DNA of 64,000 bases from Thamnaconus septentrionalis (taxonomy: Eukaryota; Chordata; Actinopteri; Tetraodontiformes; Monacanthidae): assembly GCA_009823395.1 (NCBI GenBank), contig CM020519.1:16577501-16641500 (forward strand), given 5' to 3'. Position 1 is the stretch's first letter. Each line of letters opens with the position of its first letter. The translations under genes and the position numbers were made by a program. Under the pieces are notes generated by a model that was given only the letters and a program-made list of their open reading frames with translations, searched no databases and was not told where the DNA came from. Shown piece after piece: positions 38,601 to 52,614 of this stretch.

Positions 38601-41600
38601 CTTTCAGACTTCCCTTTATGCAGCATTGGGAAATGAAGCAGTGAGTAGCCCTCTGTTTACAGCCTACCTCTTTATCTTCCCAATGAAAAGCTGGACTCAC
38701 ACCACAGGGAGCTGATTTCCAAAATGTTTTCATGTATATCGCAATCAGCCAGGAACATCCAGAGCGGTTAGTTTGTGTTTAGGACTAGCGGTATGTCTAC
38801 CAAAATAAATAAAGCAACATAACCTTCGCAGCTCCAAAGTCTGCTGAGCTACGATAAAACAAATGACTGATTGTCGCTGGCGATAAAACCACTTTGCATT
38901 CTGAAATGAACCACTCTCGGCCACGGCAGCCGTATTTTCCCTTCCTTCTCGTCAATCTCGCCGCATTTTAGACCAATATATTTTGCAATCCGCATTCGTA
39001 TTCTGCAATTTCAGGAGTACAAAAGGAAAGAGGACAGCGGCAGGCGAGGTTCTCTGCAGGAGGCTGGGCAGACAGAGGGAATAACGGGCGGGAGGAAGCC
39101 GGGGAAATCATCCTCCAGGAAATGAGAAGCAGATTGTCGCAGAGGCTTCGGAAAAACAAACTTGCCCAAAGTGACACAAATACACACACACACAAGGGAG
39201 AGAGGGTGGACGGACGTCCCGCCGAACAGAGATGGCAAATACACACGGTGTAGCGAAGGGGATCGCACAAACACACACCTGGGTGGCCTTTTCTGATGGC
39301 TGTGCTTGTTTGCAATTGGCATTGGGCATTTTCTTTGACTTTGTCTTCCGGTCACACGTGCGGGTGTGTGCGTGCCTGCTTGCGCGCACACACCCGTACG
39401 GAACCACACAGAATGTTATTGTTTCAGCAGCGGGGTGAGATTGATTCCAGATGGACCAGCAGACAGTGCAGACAGTCCAGACAGTGCAGAACACATTGAA
39501 CCAAAACTGGCACAACATTTAAGACATACTTTTTTGTGTTTGTTTGTTGGGAAAAGATCAAAGGAGTTTTTTTTCCCTAGGAACATGAAACACAAAAAAC
39601 ACAACCCCCCACTTTGAATGTCTCACTGAAGCAGTTGTGCAAAGTGGCTCTTTTTTTTTTTTTTTTTTTTAGAAATGGATTGATTTGCACTCAAGATTAC
39701 GACAAGAACTTTTGGTGCAATTAATGTCGGCATTAACGTTAATTCCGCCTGGGGCGTTGCGGTTCTCCTTCAGGTGCTCGGGCTCCTCAGCATGCTCGAA
39801 TGAGTGCGTGCGAGGACGCCATTTACACGGTAATCAAGTCCTAAGAGAGTCATCCGAGTGTGTCTTCGCTCAAGCAGCCCATTAGGAACCTTGCCGTGGC
39901 TTGAGAAGGCACGTAAGAGGCGTAACACCTCGAGCCGACCTGAAGGCGTTCTTGAGTCTTGAGACTTGAGCTGGTGGTGCTCAATTTTTTGGGCCGGAGT
40001 ACAACAACCAAGCAGGGGGACAAGACTGCGGCGGTTTTCAAGTCTGAATTCCTGCAGGTCCGCCTTGAAAAGCTGAATGGTACGCAGCCAGGCATTCGTG
40101 ACACGTCACCTCAGATGAAGAGTGACAGTTCATCAACTGTATTCGAGTGTCCATCTGCCCAAAACTCAACCATTTCTGGTTAGCAGGGTGTGTTAAGATT
40201 ACATTTTGATTGGGGATTTTTTTCTATTATTTTTCTTTTTTGAAATGCATGTAAAGTTTTTTTTTTATGTTTCATATAAACAGAATAATTGAAACAGTAC
40301 ATGATGCTACTGACGTCCTAAAATCCATCTTCTGCATTATTCATCATTTCCATCTGACGAAGATGCAGCTAACCAAAGACTTGGCTCTGTTAAATGCCTA
40401 CATTCTGTTATACAAGTGACTAAATTAAGACTCTCTTTTCACTTCATTGCGCCAGTAATGCTAGTTTCTTTGCTGTTCGCCAAGGCCACGTCTGTGCTGA
40501 TAGTCAGGACAGTGTAGTCAGTTGTATACTGTGTCCCATTTCCTCCTGAATCAGACTGTGATATTTACGCCCACAAACACAGAAGAACCTTATCTAAAAA
40601 AAAAAAAAAAAAACAATAATAAGAACAGAAATATTAAAAATAAATCTTGTGGGTTAAGAGAAAGGGTTAAGAGAAATTAATAAATAAAGAGGCTTATTGT
40701 ATACAGCAATGGACCAGTAATTTGGGTCCAGTGTTCACACGCAAGAATGTGAAGGTTTCAATCACACTTACTAGTACAAAATGTTTGAATGTGGGCCCCA
40801 AAAATAAACAGTTTGAAAAGGGCTGACTTGACTTTTTTAATTAGATTTTTCGAAATGCTAATCGGTGCTTCCTCCCATCAGTCGTGTTCTATTAAGATAC
40901 GGTCGTCAACCTTGCCGAGACTTTAAACTTCTGGCTTTCTACAAGAACTGTGGTGAAACCACTGACGCTGGCAAAAAAAAAAAAGAGGAGGAGGAAGCAA
41001 TTTTATTGAATTTCAGCGTCTTAGTGACAGGACTATGGCTTTAATTATCACTGCCGGTAGCAGAGACGGGAAGAATTACACGGACTGTAACTCACTGTGT
41101 ACGTCTCATCCGGGAAGATTACCGAGAGCCGCTCCTTCATTTGCTTTCAGCCTCTCACAGCCAATCAATTATTCTCTTCTCACTCTTGAAAGCAAACTCA
41201 AGCAGCCTGCTGCGCATCATCAGAACAGGAGGAGCAGTCGGGGGGGGGACGCCGCCGTTCTTCAAATACAGCAGGTTCGCTCGTGCACGGGTGTACACGT
41301 GTACGTACGCGCTCCGGCTTCGACGAGAGTGTTGACCGGCAACAGCCTTGTTTGTTCTCCGGCAATTGTCTGCGGGTGTAAACAGCGCGACGACAACAAC
41401 CAGCCTCTTCGCCGGCCTCTCGGGCAAAGTGAAAAAGGCCGACTTGACAGAGCACTTGAACCCGCGCGACATCGAGCCGGACTAAACTGCGAGATCACTC
41501 AGAGCATCTTGAGTGTCGTCGAGAGCTGTTAGCAAAGTTTCTGCCCTTTTTACACTCTCCGCAACAAGCGCGGCAGTGGGCGAGTGGGGTCACAAAGTAG

Positions 41601-41980
41601 CATTCTGGAAAGGAGAAACAAAAAAAAAAAATCGATGTAAAGTGAATAGGGAGGATTACAGCACTGCTAGCGTTGCGGTCTGTGCCGTCGACTGCAAACG
41701 CTCAACTCGCATTATGGAGTGTTTCCTTAACAAGGCCGAGCACATTTAAAGGGAGCCTTTGAATTTGAATTATTAGAGTGAGAGGAAGGATTTTAGAATT
41801 AACTTGCACACTGGACAATCACTTTAGTGGGCCATAAAACCCATAATCATGTAGATTCATATCTAATGACTATATGATACAATATGATATTACATTATAC
41901 AATATTTTCAGAAATCATTTAACTAATTATATTATATTGTTTATTGCATGATACTGTACAATTGCACTATTATTGCACTA

Positions 41981-42026
<46 letters not shown>

Positions 42027-45000
42027 GTATACAAATCTTTGAATTATGCTTTTTCGGTACATTTTCTGCTGCGATATTCTTTTTGATGCTTACTAAAGGC
42101 CATATGGAAACACAAAATGTGCCCCACCACTAGACCACTGACAGCATCAAAATATTAAAGAGGTTACAGAGGAAATACAAGTGGTTCAAGATTGTTTTCT
42201 TTTCTGCGTTATTGAAAAAAAAAAAAATGTATACATGCTATTGTGATATTGATCGATTCCTTGTAAGGACACATGGCAAAGTTGCTGTCAAGCATCTTGC
42301 CGAAAACCAGGCAAGAGTTGCACCGAGTGGACTGTGAGGTTACTGAATATATTGAAACCTCTGTTTAACATGTGACCACATTTTTGTTACCCTCAGGCCT
42401 GCAGATTAGACATAACAACAGTTATACAGTAAGTAGACTTTGGAAGAAATCTTTACTTTGGAAGAACAAAAGGCCAAAACACATATTAAAAAACAAAAAA
42501 CAAAAAAGTGAATGTGTATGTCTGTATGTGTAGTAGTATGTAAATGCATTAAAAAGAGCACTAAAAATAAATGACCATTAGCACAGCAGGACATTCGTGA
42601 TAATTATAGCACTTGCAAATGCTAAGTAGGTGTTTGATTTTCCCTTTTTAATCCAAAACGCCAGGACCGCTGTGTGGAATTTAAACACGCAGCTTCTGGG
42701 CACACGAACGCCACGCAACACCAAATTATTTGCTTGACGGAGAGTGGAACAAATCCACTGTGATTCTGTGATCTAGTGCGCACAACTCCTCTCCCTGTCA
42801 TAAGTCACGGCTCAGCAACTCGGAGAAAGCTGATGTTCCCCGTGCAGAAAATTGGAGGATTTTCTCCCACAAAGGCTAAAAAGACAGACTCCATTCATTG
42901 CGAATTGGAGGCGTCGACTTCAGACCGGCTTAAAATCCGAGTGTTTTTTTTTTTTTTGCTTTTTTTGTCCCCTTGCTAAAACTCCTCGGCCTCCAAGTTT
43001 GAACCTGTGGCTTTCTGTGAGATTAAACAAAAAACAAATATAGATGAAGAGCATGCGGACAGATAAACAGGTTGGTGTGGTGGGGGGAGAGGGAGGGGCC
43101 TGGTGCCGGCAGAGGCGGGATCAGGATGAAATGTAATCCGGGCTGAGCTGAGTGATGTGTTTGTGTCTGCCGAGTTTCAACATATTTTGAGCTTCCTTTC
43201 ATCAGCTGTCAGAAAAAGGGTGTGTTTCCTCTCTCCATGTTTATCCATCACCCAATTCATCTTCGCCTCAGCCCTCCCCGCCCCCCGCCCCCCACCGATC
43301 CCCCTCCCCCAGTCCACCGCTATCACTGCTCCCCCCTGCCCCCGGCGAAACGAGGAGCATTTCTCGTTTTCCGCGCCTTTCATCACTCCCTGCTGCGAAT
43401 CGGTAAGCAAATCTGTCTACATGACGGATACAGGGAGCCAAACATTGGGTTACTTCAGAAGGCTGACGACGTCGGTTGAGATTTGTCGGGATGTTAAAAG
43501 CACCCTCACCTCCACCCGCTCTGGCGCCCCACCAGGCCGAGAAAACTGAACAGAGAAAGTCGTCATTTTTCTCCTGAGCGCCGTAAACTCTCTATCGTCT
43601 GCGATATGAATCCCGATGAAAACAACGTTGCGCATCTGCGACCAGTTTTTTTCCCCTAGTTCAAACCAAATAAAAAGCTGCGCCACCGGAGAGGTACAAG
43701 TGCGTGTTCTGCATCCCTATTCTGTCAAGAGGCGAGTATTAAAACTGATCTGCAAGAGCACACAATTTTTGTGAGTCAGTTCTGCTGCTTTGTGACAGTA
43801 CAATTGCACGCAGCTGATTTCCAAAGCAGATTTTAAGCACATAATTAAGAAAGCAGGATAAAATGTGTTAAATTTGCTCAGCCAAGGAAGAGAGACCCTG
43901 ACTTGGCTCTTTAGCAGGAATGGTAACATGATGCTAGATGTCATGGACCAGCCAGCAGCGAAACGCTAATAAAATGATTCCCCAGTGTGTGACGCATTAA
44001 CTCTTTTTGACATTTTGTTGATCCATTTGTATTGTATTTTAAAAGTTAAAAAACCTTGCGGGTAAATTTCAAACACTGGGATCTCATCCTCATGCAAACC
44101 TCAAGTATTTCCGACTGGATTTGATTATCAATTGATTCCAAAACCCAAAAGACAAACCAAAAGGACATGAAAGATCTCGACCAACCGGCTTTCAGGTTTT
44201 CCCTCAGCTGTTTAAAGGTAATATTTGGAGATTTTTAAGAAGAAACAGCGATATCAAGTGGTTACACTTTAGATTGCAGGGCTCTTTCCCTCAAGTCCCC
44301 TTCGGGAATGCGTACCTTCCCTCTTCCAAGCTTGCCAGTGAACTACGGTGGCCTGTGAACACAAACCTGGACACCTCGTCCACCTTCTTCTTTGTGGGTT
44401 TATTTGAGGACGTGAGCGTTCACCCTAAAAACGAAACGCGGGTTAGGAAAACCAAATTACCTTTAGTACCTCTGTGTGTATACACTTTTTATATGCATTA
44501 ATGGGCTGTACGTTACGCTTTTACCAATATAAAAATCAAAAATTAAGACAAATTTTACACACAGGACCGTCAAGGATCTAATCTGGAGATCCAGATTAGG
44601 AAGCCACAGTTTTATCTTGGCTTCTTTTCTCTGACATCGAAACTTGTGAACAACTCGTTTGAAAAAGACCACGTTGCTTTGGCCTCACGTTGCCGCACAC
44701 ATGAAACGGTCTTATGGGGACTCTTGACAAACACACTCGATTAATGGCCGTCCTCCAGAACGAGCGCTCGCTGGACCTACGTGGCCCATAAAAAGGCCCA
44801 ATGAACATCAGAGGCAACATTCTGGACCAATGAGCATCCACGGGAGCGCACTAATGGGCCAATGAACATCTCCGGCATTAACGAGCGAAGATAGAGAAGG
44901 TTATCACATACACATTCGCTCGTTATTATACACACGGCCTGTCACTTCCAATGACACACGCCGACTTGACAGGCCACAGCGTGTGTTACATGTGTGACCG

Positions 45001-48000
45001 GCTGCGTGTGTGTGTGTGTGTGTATAAAAGGGGTAACGTGGTCTAGTCACATTGCATCTTTCCATCCTATAACACGATCAGAGCAAGGAATTGCTTTTTC
45101 ATACGGACCTCACAATCTCAATCCCACACAAACACACTTGTAGATAAACACGCGCGCTCACACACACACACAGACACACACACACACACAAACAGAGTGG
45201 TAATTTGTTTGTTTCCCATGTTTGGAGGCATTTGGTTCTGCTTCGCTGTCCTTAATGCCTCCCAAACACATCATTATCTGACTTATATAGGCCTGGGAGC
45301 GTGCGCGTAAACATTTGTGAGTGTGAGTGTGTGTGTGTAAGAGAGAGAGAGACAGTGCGTGTTTGAATGAAGAAAAACAGTTGATTGTGGAGTTCAACAG
45401 GAGAATCGGTGTTCACCCTGAGAGACACAGAGCCGGCAGGAGAGCGATATGGAGAAGCAGCGAGCGGAGAAGCTCGGGGGAGAAGCGGAAAAAAAGGGGA
45501 GTGGGGTGATCTAGGATCGGGGGGGGGGTGAAAAATGGGAATCCTGGAGAGGCGGCGTGAGAGGTGGAGGAGCAGACGGATGAAAGGATGCAGGGACGCG
45601 GGGCTGGCCACGGGGAAGGAGGGATGGCGGCGCAGACAAAGAAGTGAGATGACAAGCCAGGCCCGCGGGGCGCCGAGTAATGAAATTCTGCGCTAGACCC
45701 CTCGAAGCCATGACACCCAGACTAACATCACAGTCGGTCTGTTGCTGCGGCGGGGGCAAACAACTCAACTTCACAAACACGGGCTGCAGCTATTTGCCGG
45801 CGTGAGCCGCGAAAGCTTAATCGCGTCCGCGGGAAAAGGGAAAAAAAGAGGGAGAAAAACTCAAACCTGCCAATTGAGAAAAAAAAAAAACAGGCCACAT
45901 TAGCAGGAGTGGAGTGTGAGGGGAGGGGAGAGGATGCAGGGGGGGCATGTTCGCACCAGGCTCCTGATGTGTCCGCAGAGGATGTACCTTGAAATCCGAA
46001 AAAAGCAGGATCCGTTTATGTGTTTAAAATGACGCCGGCGTCCACGTAGTTCGCCGTCAAGACGATGGAGGTGCCGCGAGGACGGCGAGAGGTGTTCGCG
46101 CTGTGACGTGAGCAACTGAGGTGAAATTTGCTTTCAGGCGGGAAGGGCAGCTCAGCTTCGTGTTAGAGCAACAAATAGGTTGGCATTAAATTGAAACACC
46201 TGAGTTGCTGCTGTTAAAAAGCCCATGCATATTTTTTTTTAACCCTGACCGGGAATGTTTCAAGCAATGCATGACTCATTTCTGACACGTAAAAGAAAAG
46301 AGGAGGCAACGTTTGAGGTCTCCAATGAAACCCGTTTTATGAAAAGCTTCTGAAAAATAATATTTTAAAAAGTTCTTATGATAACCGGTAACAAAATAAA
46401 CTGTGTAAAGGCTTCATGCAACTGAGATATAAGCCTATCAGCACTCTGTGTAATGTTTAAGTTGATGCTAGTTGTTGTAGCTTCATTTTTTTTATCCAAG
46501 TATTCTAATGAACATTATTTTGCCACTAAATTGTGATTATAATATAATATACATTGCTTAAGTAAAAGACAGTTTAGAGTAGTAATGGTTGTTATAGGGA
46601 CTGTACTGTAGAGCACATTCTGAGAAATTGTTTTTTTAAGCTGAACAACTGAAAATAAAGAGCTGAACCTACTAAGATCTGCCAGCTGAAATTTCAAGGC
46701 AAGCGCGATCACTCAGCATTTTTAAGTTTCAGCGCGCCAACTGGAGAACACCTAATACACCGTCTTGATGTTCTTGCGTGTGTCTCCGTCTGACCTTGTT
46801 CCCCAGGTAGGGTGCGGGTGCGTTCCAGTAGTAGGCTGAGCCCAGGGCGTCCACCACATCCGAGTGTCTGACGCTCAGGTGCGGCGCCGTCTCTCTTCTC
46901 CCCGAGTTGCCCACCAGGTGCCATCCGGTCAGAGTTGTCTCCTACAAAATAAGAGTCAACAACGAAAGAGTGTTGAAAGAGTTCCGCTTTAAATCGACAT
47001 ATGTCACATTCACTTTGAGATTCTTATATTTTTGAGCTTCAGTGGGCCTCCCATCTCAAAAACAAACAAACAAACAAAAAAAATCATCCACACGATACAT
47101 CTTCTACTTAGAACTTGGCCTTCGCTTGTTTGTCCGCTCCCTCGGTTGGAAATAATGTCGAGACTCTGGTGTGGAAAGCCCTCAAGGTTCACATGTCTCC
47201 ACTCTCAATCCCTGACCACGGCCTGCGAACTGTCAACACAGCCCCAAGGAGCAGACTCTTCTGCCAAATGAGTAAATAAAGACTGAAACAATAAAAACTG
47301 AAAAAAAATAAATACGAGACTCTGCCTGCTGACTGTCTCCTATAGAAAAAGAAGGAACTGTGCCATGGCCTTAGGATGGAGCAGCTCTTCTCTGTCAGCT
47401 CCACTCACTTTTATTTTACGGCACCAAGCTTCCTCTTTTCTTGGAAGAAAGAGGAAGCTTCCTCCTCGGTCGGCCGAAGGAATAACTGGACCACATCGGA
47501 GGAAATTGTTTGATAACTTGCATCCTTAACAACACAAAGGAAGCAATCATCCGCAGCAAATGCATTTTGACTGTACGTCACACCGTTTCTGTGGCATTGT
47601 TGCGAGCTTCTTAGCAGTTGATTTTGAATGAATAGTTGTTAGTTGAAAAGTTGTCAGTTGTGTTTTTTTCATTTTTTAAAGGTCGAGCTGGAATGAAAGT
47701 TTTTTTTGTGTGAACAAAACACACAGCGCTTATATTAGTCTGCAAAAAACAACAGTGCTTGACAAACACTGACAATAGGGGGGAACAACCTCAGCTGATG
47801 CAATTTTTATGATTTTATGTGATGTCTGCAGAGAAGGCAAAGAAATCACTGCACTTCATGATATTTATGATGTTATGTCAAGGAGAGCTTGCATGTATGG
47901 AAGTAATGATGATAATGATGAAAATAATAATAATATATCCGATAAAGTTTAGACAATTTGTACATCTGTCACATCAGCCAAGGACCCCCTTCTACCTGAC

Positions 48001-48037
48001 ACCAAGAAAGAGACATTTTCCTCCACAACCCTGTGTG

Positions 48038-48081
<44 letters not shown>

Positions 48082-48163
48082 GAGAGAGTTGCATTTGTGT
48101 GTTTGTGTTCAAAAGGGGAATCCAAGGTCAGGTTAATTGCAGCGACAGATGTGTGACTTGCTG

Positions 48164-48229
<66 letters not shown>

Positions 48230-51200
48230 ACACCCACACACACTATCAGTGTCTAAATCAGAGCTGTCATCCTGTCACCCGTCCCCACCCCTCCCACCCC
48301 GCCTGTCAGTCAAAAACTGTTTTCTTCGCCCCCCCCACCACCACCCCTCTCTCCCCTCCATCCCTCCATCCTGCCCCCTGTCTTGTCTGTAGTCCCTCCA
48401 TCTCCTCTTCTCCCTCCACATGTTTTCACCTCCATCCTCGTCGGCCCGCTTCCCGCGCTCCGTCAGGCGCAAAAGCACCCAGTCCCCGGTCACTGGCGTG
48501 TGACCCGACCCGAGTTTAGTCAGTATTAAAAATCCTGAGCCAGATTCATCCCTCGCTTTTCTGTAGGTGTCAGCTGCATTTTGAAGGAAAAAAATGTGCA
48601 CTTTAGCCACAGCAAATAAGGTCATGGGCTTGATTGTGATTCTGGGTCTTTCTGTGTGAAGATTGCGTGGACGGACTGTCAACTCAAAATGTGTCTGTCG
48701 ATGTGAGCGAAGATGTTTGTCTATCTCTCCCTCTGTGCGGCCCACTGATGGACTGGGAACGTTGGTGCTTGTAACAGAAATGGAGACAGAGACGCAGCTA
48801 AACACAAGTAGGGCTGCAACAATTAGTCGACGTAATCAATTAAGTCGACATGATAAATGTGTCGACGCGCAAATTGAAGTGTCAACGCGTCGTGTTATTG
48901 TTATTGCAAATTGCTGAGCGATAAAATCACACTCCGGCCGCTACATGCTCATTTGTAACTGCAGTGCAGTACTGAGCGCTGAGGGTGGTGTCGCTCGTTG
49001 TTTACATCCTGCAAAACCAGAGAAGAAGAGCGGCTTCTCCGAGAAAACTCCAACCCAAAGTCACTAAAGTTCAGGAATATTTCAAAGAAAATGAAGCAGC
49101 GAAACACGTTAGGTGCAAACTCTGTGAAGCTCACCTAGCATTCCATGCTAGCACTCCGGCGTTATGCGAACACCTTAAACGTCGACACCCCGGAGTCGCT
49201 GTATCATCACGCACCGCAGGGAGGAGTTCACAAATAATGTCCAGGATAGATATTTCTGACTTCTGTTTTGAATTACAAGCCTATTTGTTCATTGACCATC
49301 GGCCTATGAAACAAGTACATAATACGTTTTTTTCACACGTCGGAAAATCACGGAACAAGCTAGCTTAGCGAACGATAGCTCACTTGGTTAAATGCGCACT
49401 TTACGGCAGTAATTAGTGAATTACAGTCCCTGTCAATACTATACTGAATTGTAAAACTCTTTTACTCATCACTCATCAACTGTGTCATTTAGGGCGTATT
49501 AATTTGATATCTAAGGTGTAAGAAATCTGTTTAAGGTGTTTAACTGTGATAAAAATTGCATATAACCTTTAAATTGTGAATTAATGTGATATTGATATTT
49601 TACGTTGAAAAATATAACAACTATGTCACAGATAAATGCTTTGTATGTCATTATTTTTGTTATACTTGTTAAAAAAAAAGAATGCTGTCACAGTACAATA
49701 GTATAACACAGGTGTGAAGATTTAAGCAAGTTAGGTTACCAGAATGCCAAAATAGGTGGTCAAAATAAAGAAGATATTTGTGACTAAAGGAAAAAAATTA
49801 TGTGTAGACTAGTCGACAACAAAAATAATTGTTAGTTGCAGCCCTAAACACAGACGGACCAATGCAACTGGATGCACATCACGTTGATTGAAGCTCAATA
49901 TTGTCCAAAGCCAATGATCAGTTTCTGCACAAATTTTACCCACAATCCAACCTATTGTCAGAGAGGTCTAAATCAAGTTTTTTAGACTTGGGAAAAAATG
50001 ATAATTTACCTCTGACAGCCATGTACTTTCAGGCAACTTGATACTCTTAATGTCAAGACTAGACGCTACTAGCGCAAACAGGTGGTTGTTTTCCTTTTTT
50101 TTAATGAAAACGTTCCAAGCAGCACATGACGGCAAACTGCAGTTTGACGTGACTCTGTTCTGAAAACCGTCTGCATGCACCATTTGAGGTTTTAGACGGC
50201 AGCGAAAGGAATGCTCTGCTTTTCCTGCCACGATGACAGGCTGACCTTTGGAGAATCGCTGCCACGGACGGCTCGACTGGACGCTTGACTTTAAAATTTG
50301 GAGTGGAAAAAGGAAGCAACATCACCGAAACCTGAACAACGTTTCAGAAGGGGAAAAAAAAGCGGCATCGCCTACGTTCTGATAGGTCCACGTGGAGGCG
50401 GAGCACTGTGTGGACACGCCCATGCAGGAGCATTTCTCGCAGCCGCGCCGGTTGTCGCCCTGGAGGTTATAGAATCCCAATTTGCAGCGGTCGCAGTTTT
50501 GCCCCTCGACGTTCTCCTGCGGAGGAAGAGAGACACAAAGTTTATGAGCGCTTTAAGGCAAGAAGCCAAGAGGCACGGGGCCATGTTACTGCAGTGTTAA
50601 TGCGGTGTAGATAACCGATGATAGGGGCCGGTGGGTTAAGACTTTTGCGCGTGTGCTTTCCATCGTGTGGAACAGAAACGTGCATACCTTGCAGACGCAG
50701 GGCGTGACGCAGGGGTCGTCGTTGACGCTTCCCTCCACGCTGCAGTTGCAGCGCTGGCAGGACGGGAAGCCCATGTAACCCACGGCACACCTGGACACAC
50801 AGAGGTTTTTATGGGGATTTGTTAAAAGAAGATAAGTCGACTTAGGGATACGCAGGGTGAAAGGTTGAGTTTGTAATATTTGGAGATTTTGAAGAAGAAA
50901 CAGCGACATCAAATGGTTTCGTTTTAGACTGCAGCGCTCACCCTCTCACCAACTCCCCCTCCTGAGCTTGCCAGTGAACTACGTTGGCCAGTGCACACAA
51001 ACCTGGACACCTGGGATACCCTGGGCATAAATACTACCCATAAATATATTAATTAGGCTTTTAGCAATATAAAAATTGTAAATGAGGACAAATTTTACAC
51101 ACTGGGCCTTTCAATGACACAAGAAACCAAGTCTGGACTGCGGCTGATGTGAGGTTGCAGAATCCCTGGGGAACTACGTGATAAATAGTACACAACTGAC

Positions 51201-51866
51201 GGATGGATCTGAGTCTACTTCGACAGCATCCAAGTCCTCGCTCATACTGAGGCCGACCATCAAAAGGAAAAAAACGCTCCTGGCACAGATCAGATAACAT
51301 TCAACCTGTATCAAAGCCGAGGGGAAGTGGAGCCTTGGCAGATCACATGGCAAGGCAAGAGGAAACGGCGACGACACATGGCGGGGGAAGAGTGTCTCAT
51401 CAAAAGATTTTACGCGGCAGACAAAAGCATTATTTTGCTGCTCCCCCGGGTGATAAAAATAAACAGCAACAGTGAAATAATATTAAACGAATAAAAGAGA
51501 AGCCATTCACAGAGGCGAGACGAGTTTGACAGCAAACTGGAGGTGTTTGCTGAAGGTATGCTGCTGTTGTTGTTTTCGCTGTTTCTTTTCTTTTGTGTGG
51601 CGCACAATGGAATGTGCGTGCCCTTGTGTGTCGGCAGATACATATCTTTCAGAGATCTTAATGGGAAGCCCAGAGACGGGCCGCAGCTGAAAGGTTCGGC
51701 ACCGCTGTCACACTAGTGGCTCTGTCTCTCCGTGCGTGTGTGTGTGTGTGTGTGTGCGCGCGTGTAAACGTGGCCGCAGCGGCGTCTCACCTGTCACATC
51801 GCAGACCTCCAAAACCCTCCTTGCACCGGCATGACCCTGCCGGCTGGCCTGTCAGTCAGGGGATGG

Positions 51867-51911
<45 letters not shown>

Positions 51912-52574
51912 CGTAACATTAAAAGAAGAAGAAGAAAGAAAGGAAGAAAGAAAGAAAGAAGAAACGCCATCTGTGTGACAGTTTTGAGGACAGTATGTTT
52001 CTGAAGTGGCTGCAAACAGCTCCTAACCCCAGACATAAGGAAACAGGAAGATGACAAAGAGAAGTAAAATTATCGCTTATATAAATAGTCAGTCTGTTCT
52101 ATCAAAGAGTGTTTTTCATCTCTCGTTTTTCATTGAACGATAAAAAAGCACCCCTGTTGGTGAAAGTGATCTAGACTATCCCTCTCGGCGGGTGAAGTGG
52201 GAGGGGGAGGGGCTCCGGCGGGACGGAGAAACGACTTTTTAGATTAATTAAAAAAAAGAGAGACACGCGTGTTGACATTTGCTGAGAACTCCCGCGTGCG
52301 AATCCCGCTCGGAGGGCTGAAATTATTCCTCTTTTTTCTCAGAGATGAAAAGGTTCAGACAGCTTGACAAGTTGAGAAACTAACAGAAAGACGAAAAGAG
52401 AAGAGTTTATTTTTAATTTTGTTATACTTTTTTTTTTTTTGTACGTACTGGGAGTTGCCTGGCTGGAATCCGGCACGCAAGTCTGGCTGACGGAGCCGCG
52501 CGAGTCGCACGAGCACGGGACGCAGGGGTCCTCGTCGTCAGCCCGCATCTGGTCAGGTGAAAAAACAACAAGCG

Positions 52575-52614
<40 letters not shown>

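Larger units (their letters stand above)
36031..46794. other. Largest intron in the window, between window exons 10 and 9
   Basis: 10.8 kb. It holds family-A copies at 38098-38555 (inverted) and 44213-44571, a T-run at 39651-39671, a CpG-rich block at 41240-41530, (ATT)n 41983-42026, dinucleotide runs near 45002-45022 and 45161-45188, and purine-rich sequence at 45400-45620. A plus-strand frame of 165 codons at 41035-41532 matches nothing known. The rest is AT-rich and featureless. Confidence 0.65.
46942..50375. other. Intron between window exons 9 and 8
   Basis: 3.4 kb. It holds an inverted-repeat hairpin (47427-47461), complementary GT and AC microsatellites (48040-48242) and the hAT element with BED-finger coding (48809-49846). 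The remainder shows nothing recognisable. Confidence 0.7.
50791..51790. other. Intron between window exons 7 and 6
   Basis: 1.0 kb. It holds a shortened family-A copy (50860-51111) and, near the donor of exon 6, a (GT)n run at 51736-51757. 51360-51470 is repeat-poor. Confidence 0.75.

Noticed and set aside
41035..41532. 165-codon plus-strand open frame
   Set aside because: No domain, start or splice context; antisense frames are open in the same place, so GC bias explains it.
51791..51836. 46-nt version of window exon 6 as the main form
   Set aside because: It shortens a cysteine loop by four residues relative to alpha-2; the 58-nt version restores it. Kept as a possible minor isoform.
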